Of a stretch of DNA of 8,869 bases, positions 6,100-8,869 are shown in pieces (position 1 is the stretch's first letter; the number at the start of each line of letters is the position of its first letter). Both the position numbers and the translations under genes were made by a program. Below the pieces are notes generated by a model that made no database searches, was not told the DNA's origin, and saw only the letters and a program-made list of their open reading frames with translations. The stretch spans positions 1-8,869 of the forward strand of contig JASHYG010000274.1 in NCBI GenBank assembly GCA_030043215.1, read 5' to 3'. Origin of the DNA: Gammaproteobacteria bacterium (GTDB taxonomy: Bacteria > Pseudomonadota > Gammaproteobacteria > Steroidobacterales > Steroidobacteraceae).

Positions 6100-7242
6100 A
6101 TGCCATCACGCGCCACACCGACGCCGAAGCTCGACGGACTCAACGGACACGATCGATTCGCTCACGCAAGAGCCGGCCTCGCGCTCGGCACCTTCGCGCT
6201 CGGCGCCTTCGCGCTCTGGGCCATGGTGTCGCCCCGCCCGGCCTTCGCGCAGATGACGGGACCGCTGGTCATCAAGGCGCAGGGGAGCTTCTTCGTCGGC
6301 GGCGAGAACAAGGCCGTGAGCCTGCCCACCGCGGGGCTCATGCCGGCGCAGAGCGGCGACATCACGGTCAACCAGATGTACGTGCAGTACCAAGTCCCGA
6401 TGAAGGCGGACTGGCACGTTCCCGTCGTGTTCGTGCACGGCTGCTGCTTGAGCAGCAAGACATGGGAGACGACTCCCGACGGGCGCATGGGCTGGAGCGA
6501 GTATTTCGTGCGCAAGGGGCGTTCCGTCTACCTCGCCGATCAGGTCTCCCGGGGCCGCTCCGGATTCGATCCGAACGCCTTCGAGGCGGTGCGCGAGGGC
6601 ACGCTGGCGAACGCCCAGATGCCGCGTATTCTCGTGGCCACTCATCAGCTGTCGTGGATTCTGTTCCGCTTCGGCCCCAAGTTCGGCGAGGCGTTCGCGG
6701 ATGAGCAGTTCCCGGTGCAGGCGGCGGACGGGCTCTGGCAGCAAATGATTCCCGACCTGAACTCGACGCTGCCCCAGAATCCCAATCCGACCTGGACACA
6801 GATGGCGGCGCTCGGGGAAAAGCTTGGGGGCGCCGTTCTGGTAGGTCATTCGGAATCCGGCTTCTTTCCGGAGCAAGCGGCGCTGATCGATGCGCGAGGC
6901 ATCAAGGGAATCGTCACGATCGAAACCGGCTGCGCGACGAATCTCACCCCGCAGCAGCTCGCGACGCTCGCCAGGATTCCGACGTTGGTCGTATTCGGCG
7001 ATCACCTGGCGGATGTGACCCAGCCTCTCAGCTGGATGGCTGCGTTCAGGAGCTGCGAGACGTTCGTCGATCAGCTGAAAGAAGCGGGTGGAGACGCCGA
7101 GATGATGCATTTGCCCGACCTCGGCATCAAGGGCAACAGCCACATGCTGATGCAGGACAGGAACAGTAATCAGATCGCGGACCTGCTGCTCGCGTGGATC
7201 GACCGGCACGTCGAGGCGCAGCGGCGTCCCGTGAGCCGCTAG
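6100..7242 (+). CDS. Exported alpha/beta-hydrolase (esterase-like)
   Basis: This 380-residue protein carries a long N-terminal signal: a polar n-region, a hydrophobic run at about 26-43, and cleavage after AFA (residue 50). The mature enzyme would be periplasmic or secreted. Alpha/beta-hydrolase features appear in order: strand and oxyanion loop VVFVHGCCLSSKTW (109-122), nucleophile elbow GHSESG with Ser251, acid-strand segment LVVFGDH with probable catalytic Asp301, and His348 in GNSH. A cap-like insertion lies between about 150 and 235. Cysteines 115, 116, 278 and 319 could form disulfides after export. Substrate is unknown; ester or lactone hydrolysis is the default expectation. The start follows GGGGG by 7 nt; the frame extends upstream but only as sequence without family features. 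It converges on the NUDIX gene, 32 bp away. A flavin oxidoreductase lies further on, with no evidence of a shared transcript. Confidence 0.9.
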   Translation: MPSRATPTPKLDGLNGHDRFAHARAGLALGTFALGAFALWAMVSPRPAFAQMTGPLVIKAQGSFFVGGENKAVSLPTAGLMPAQSGDITVNQMYVQYQVPMKADWHVPVVFVHGCCLSSKTWETTPDGRMGWSEYFVRKGRSVYLADQVSRGRSGFDPNAFEAVREGTLANAQMPRILVATHQLSWILFRFGPKFGEAFADEQFPVQAADGLWQQMIPDLNSTLPQNPNPTWTQMAALGEKLGGAVLVGHSESGFFPEQAALIDARGIKGIVTIETGCATNLTPQQLATLARIPTLVVFGDHLADVTQPLSWMAAFRSCETFVDQLKEAGGDAEMMHLPDLGIKGNSHMLMQDRNSNQIADLLLAWIDRHVEAQRRPVSR

Positions 7243-7274
7243 CGCGGCACCTCGATGACGGGGGGCGATTCGAT

Positions 7275-7730
7275 TCAGCTTCCAGGCCGCCCTGCCGCCG
7301 CAAACAAGAGCTCGACCGGGTACGGGAGAGCCAGAGCCGGCATGTCGGACTCCGTGAAATAGCGCAGCGACTTCGTTTCCGGATCGCGCGGCGAGTGAGA
7401 GTGGCCCGCCACGCTGCAGAGATAGAGGATGACCGTGTATTCGACGGCGTCTCCGTTCGGGTAGACATGCCGAAACTCCTTGCCGCCGAACGCGCCGAGG
7501 ATCTGGATGGTCCTCACCTGCAATTGCGTTTCTTCGAGCACCTCGCGCGTGATCGCTTGCTCCGGGGTCTCGCCGGGCTCGATGCCTCCCGCCGGAAGGC
7601 TCCACCCCTCGCCGGATGATTTCTCCTGCAAGAGAATGCGTCCCTTGCCGTCCGGAATCACCGCCGCAACGCCTGGAAGCAGGAGCAGGTCGTGCCCGAC
7701 CTTTGCTCGAAGGGTTTGGATGTAGGACAT
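7275..7730 (-). CDS. NUDIX hydrolase
   Basis: This 151-residue protein has a NUDIX fold cleaving a nucleoside diphosphate linked to another moiety. The NUDIX box spans about 48-70 and reads GGIEPGETPEQAIT followed by REVLEETQL. It keeps the Gly, the Glu and the catalytic REVLEE core, while the usual Gly near the end (EExG) is replaced by Gln69. The N-terminus MSYIQTLRAKVGH followed by a hydrophobic strand is common in bacterial members with a short leading helix, and supports ATG 7730. An in-frame ATG at 7763 exists, and neither has a good Shine-Dalgarno. Substrate (ADP-ribose, a modified nucleotide, a dinucleotide) cannot be told. The gene converges on the hydrolase gene and diverges from the GMC oxidoreductase gene. 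Confidence 0.91.
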   Translation of the reverse strand: MSYIQTLRAKVGHDLLLLPGVAAVIPDGKGRILLQEKSSGEGWSLPAGGIEPGETPEQAITREVLEETQLQVRTIQILGAFGGKEFRHVYPNGDAVEYTVILYLCSVAGHSHSPRDPETKSLRYFTESDMPALALPYPVELLFAAAGRPGS

Positions 7731-7810
7731 GATTGGGCTGCCGCCGGCAACGAGACGGCACATGCTACTGGCAACGCGTGAGCGCCGCACGACGCCGGAG
7801 CCGCATGGCG

Positions 7811-7908
7811 CCGGGGTTGCGCCCCTGCCTCGATGGATGCGACGATAGCTCGCAGCGCCAGCGGTGCGACGGCAGTCGTCGCCTCCCTGCGCCACGGGGC
7901 AACCCCGG
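7811..7908. repeat. Nested inverted repeats in the NUDIX/GMC intergenic region
   Basis: The outer arms are CCGGGGTTGC (7811-7820) and GCAACCCCGG (7899-7908). Inside them lie GCGACGA (7839-7845) and TCGTCGC (7876-7882), leaving nearly symmetric internal loops of 18 and 16 nt. A short apical stem, GCGCC-AGC-GGTGC (about 7855-7867), fits inside. Together they could form one long hairpin in the leader of the GMC gene or, on the other strand, of the NUDIX gene. No known riboswitch or small RNA was recognised. High GC makes chance pairing easier, so function is open. Confidence 0.4.
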
Positions 7909-7987
7909 GACCACCAGAGCGGCACCGATAGCCGCGCGCGTACCCCGGCCTCCGGGCGCACGCCACCGCCCTCTCGAGGAACGCTTT

Positions 7988-8869
7988 ATGACCGAGCCAT
8001 CGCAGGCCTTCGACTACATCGTCATCGGAGCCGGTTCCGCCGGATGCGTGCTCGCGAGCCGCCTGAGCGAGGAGCCGGACCGCAGCGTCCTGCTGCTCGA
8101 GGCCGGCGGCGACGACAGCCATTATCTGTTGCGCATGCCGCTCGCCTTTCTGCGCGCCATGATGAACCCGGAGTTCTCCTGGGGGTACATGAGCGAGCCC
8201 GAGCCGCAGTTGAACGGCCGCAGGGTGCCGCTGCCGCGCGGCAAGGTGCTCGGCGGCTCGGGGTCCATCAACGGCATGTTCTACATGCGTGGCCACTCGC
8301 TCGACTTCGAGACGTGGCGGCAGATGGGCTGCGAGGGCTGGGGCTACGCCGACGTGCTGCCCTACTTCAAGCGCATGGAGACGAGCTGGCGCGGGGCCGG
8401 TCCATATCACGGCGGCGTGGGACCGCTCCACGTCGCCGCGATCGACACCTCTCGCCTCCTGCACGAGCCGCTCTTCCAGACCGCTGTGCCCGCGGGCTTC
8501 AACACCAGCGACGATATTCACGGCGATGTGGAGGAGGGCTTCTCGCGCGGCGAGGTGACGATCGACCGCAAAGGACGCCGGGACAGCACGTCCTGGGCGT
8601 ACCTGCATCCGGTCATGGGTCGCAAGAACCTGACTGTCACGCTAAAGGCGCTCGTCACGCGGATCCTCATCGAGAATGGGCGTGCGGTCGGCGTCGAGTA
8701 CAGCCGCGAAGGCAGGCTGCAGCAGGTGCGCGCCAATCGAGAGGTGATCCTGGCTGGCGGCACCTACAATTCGCCGCAGCTGCTGATGCTCTCGGGTGTC
8801 GGGCCGGCGGGCGAGCTGCGCAAGGTCGGCATCAAGCCGGCGCACGACCTACCGGGTGTCGGCCGCAAT
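7988..8869 (+). CDS. GMC-family FAD-dependent oxidoreductase (choline/alcohol dehydrogenase type), N-terminal part
   Basis: The first 294 residues of a GMC oxidoreductase are present and the gene runs off the window; full-length bacterial members have about 530-560 residues. The FAD-binding Rossmann motif YIVIGAGSAGCVLASRL (10-26) is followed by LLLEAGG (35-41), which ends the second strand. GMC signature 1 is PRGKVLGGSGSINGMFYMRG (83-102), the flavin-contacting loop, and signature 2 is GTYNSPQLLMLSGVG (258-272). GPLHV (145-149) and the strand ending REVILAGG (251-258) also fit. The family oxidises alcohols (choline, aliphatic or aromatic alcohols, polyethylene glycol). The catalytic His pair lies in the missing C-terminal part, so substrate class is not assignable. 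There is no signal peptide, so it is cytoplasmic or membrane-associated. The start follows GAGGA by 7 nt. Confidence 0.95.
   Translation, partial: MTEPSQAFDYIVIGAGSAGCVLASRLSEEPDRSVLLLEAGGDDSHYLLRMPLAFLRAMMNPEFSWGYMSEPEPQLNGRRVPLPRGKVLGGSGSINGMFYMRGHSLDFETWRQMGCEGWGYADVLPYFKRMETSWRGAGPYHGGVGPLHVAAIDTSRLLHEPLFQTAVPAGFNTSDDIHGDVEEGFSRGEVTIDRKGRRDSTSWAYLHPVMGRKNLTVTLKALVTRILIENGRAVGVEYSREGRLQQVRANREVILAGGTYNSPQLLMLSGVGPAGELRKVGIKPAHDLPGVGRN

Noticed and set aside
6106..7761. Minus-strand open frame of 551 codons antisense to the alpha/beta hydrolase, running in from the NUDIX region
   Set aside because: Its sequence is low-complexity Arg/Gly/Ala without motifs, while the plus strand has a complete hydrolase with its catalytic residues. 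The NUDIX protein uses another frame.
7658..8608. Minus-strand open frame of 316 codons antisense to the GMC gene
   Set aside because: The plus strand carries both GMC signatures and the FAD motif. The antisense product has no recognisable domain.

Overview
The window is GC-rich DNA with compact, mostly intact genes and no sign of phage, transposon, CRISPR, rRNA or tRNA. A lipoprotein TolC-family channel, a periplasmic adaptor and Sec-exported proteins point to a Gram-negative bacterium. Family content suggests a soil or environmental proteobacterium, but the sequence alone does not fix the genus.

Layout: (1) Positions 1-3564, minus strand, hold a tight three-gene efflux operon read right to left. 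It encodes an exported YncE-like beta-propeller protein (2464-3564), a TolC/CusC-type outer-membrane lipoprotein (1086-2447) and an RND/HlyD-type adaptor (1-1080, last residues cut by the window edge). The inner-membrane pump is presumably just beyond position 1. (2) Positions 3565-3874 carry no gene. (3) Positions 3875-5330 form a SoxR module. A VOC/glyoxalase-fold gene (minus) diverges from soxR (plus), and a GFA/CENP-V-type zinc protein follows soxR. A near-consensus SoxR operator lies between the divergent genes. It sits exactly in the 19-bp spacer of a promoter facing the VOC gene, in the same register as the E. coli soxS promoter. (4) Positions 5412-5864 (minus) encode a GNAT acetyltransferase resembling spermidine/diamine N-acetyltransferases. 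(5) Positions 6100-7242 (plus) encode an exported alpha/beta hydrolase with a GHSESG nucleophile elbow. It converges on a NUDIX hydrolase (7275-7730, minus). (6) From 7988 to the window end (plus) lies the N-terminal half of a GMC-family FAD oxidoreductase, preceded by a leader with nested inverted repeats.

How it fits together: the best-supported regulatory unit is soxR, its operator and the VOC gene. This suggests a redox-cycling signal switching on a small-molecule detoxifying or resistance enzyme, with the GFA protein co-transcribed with the sensor. The adjacent efflux operon makes a combined 'sense, modify, expel' island plausible, but its control by SoxR is inference because no second operator was found. 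The right half looks like ordinary independent metabolic genes.
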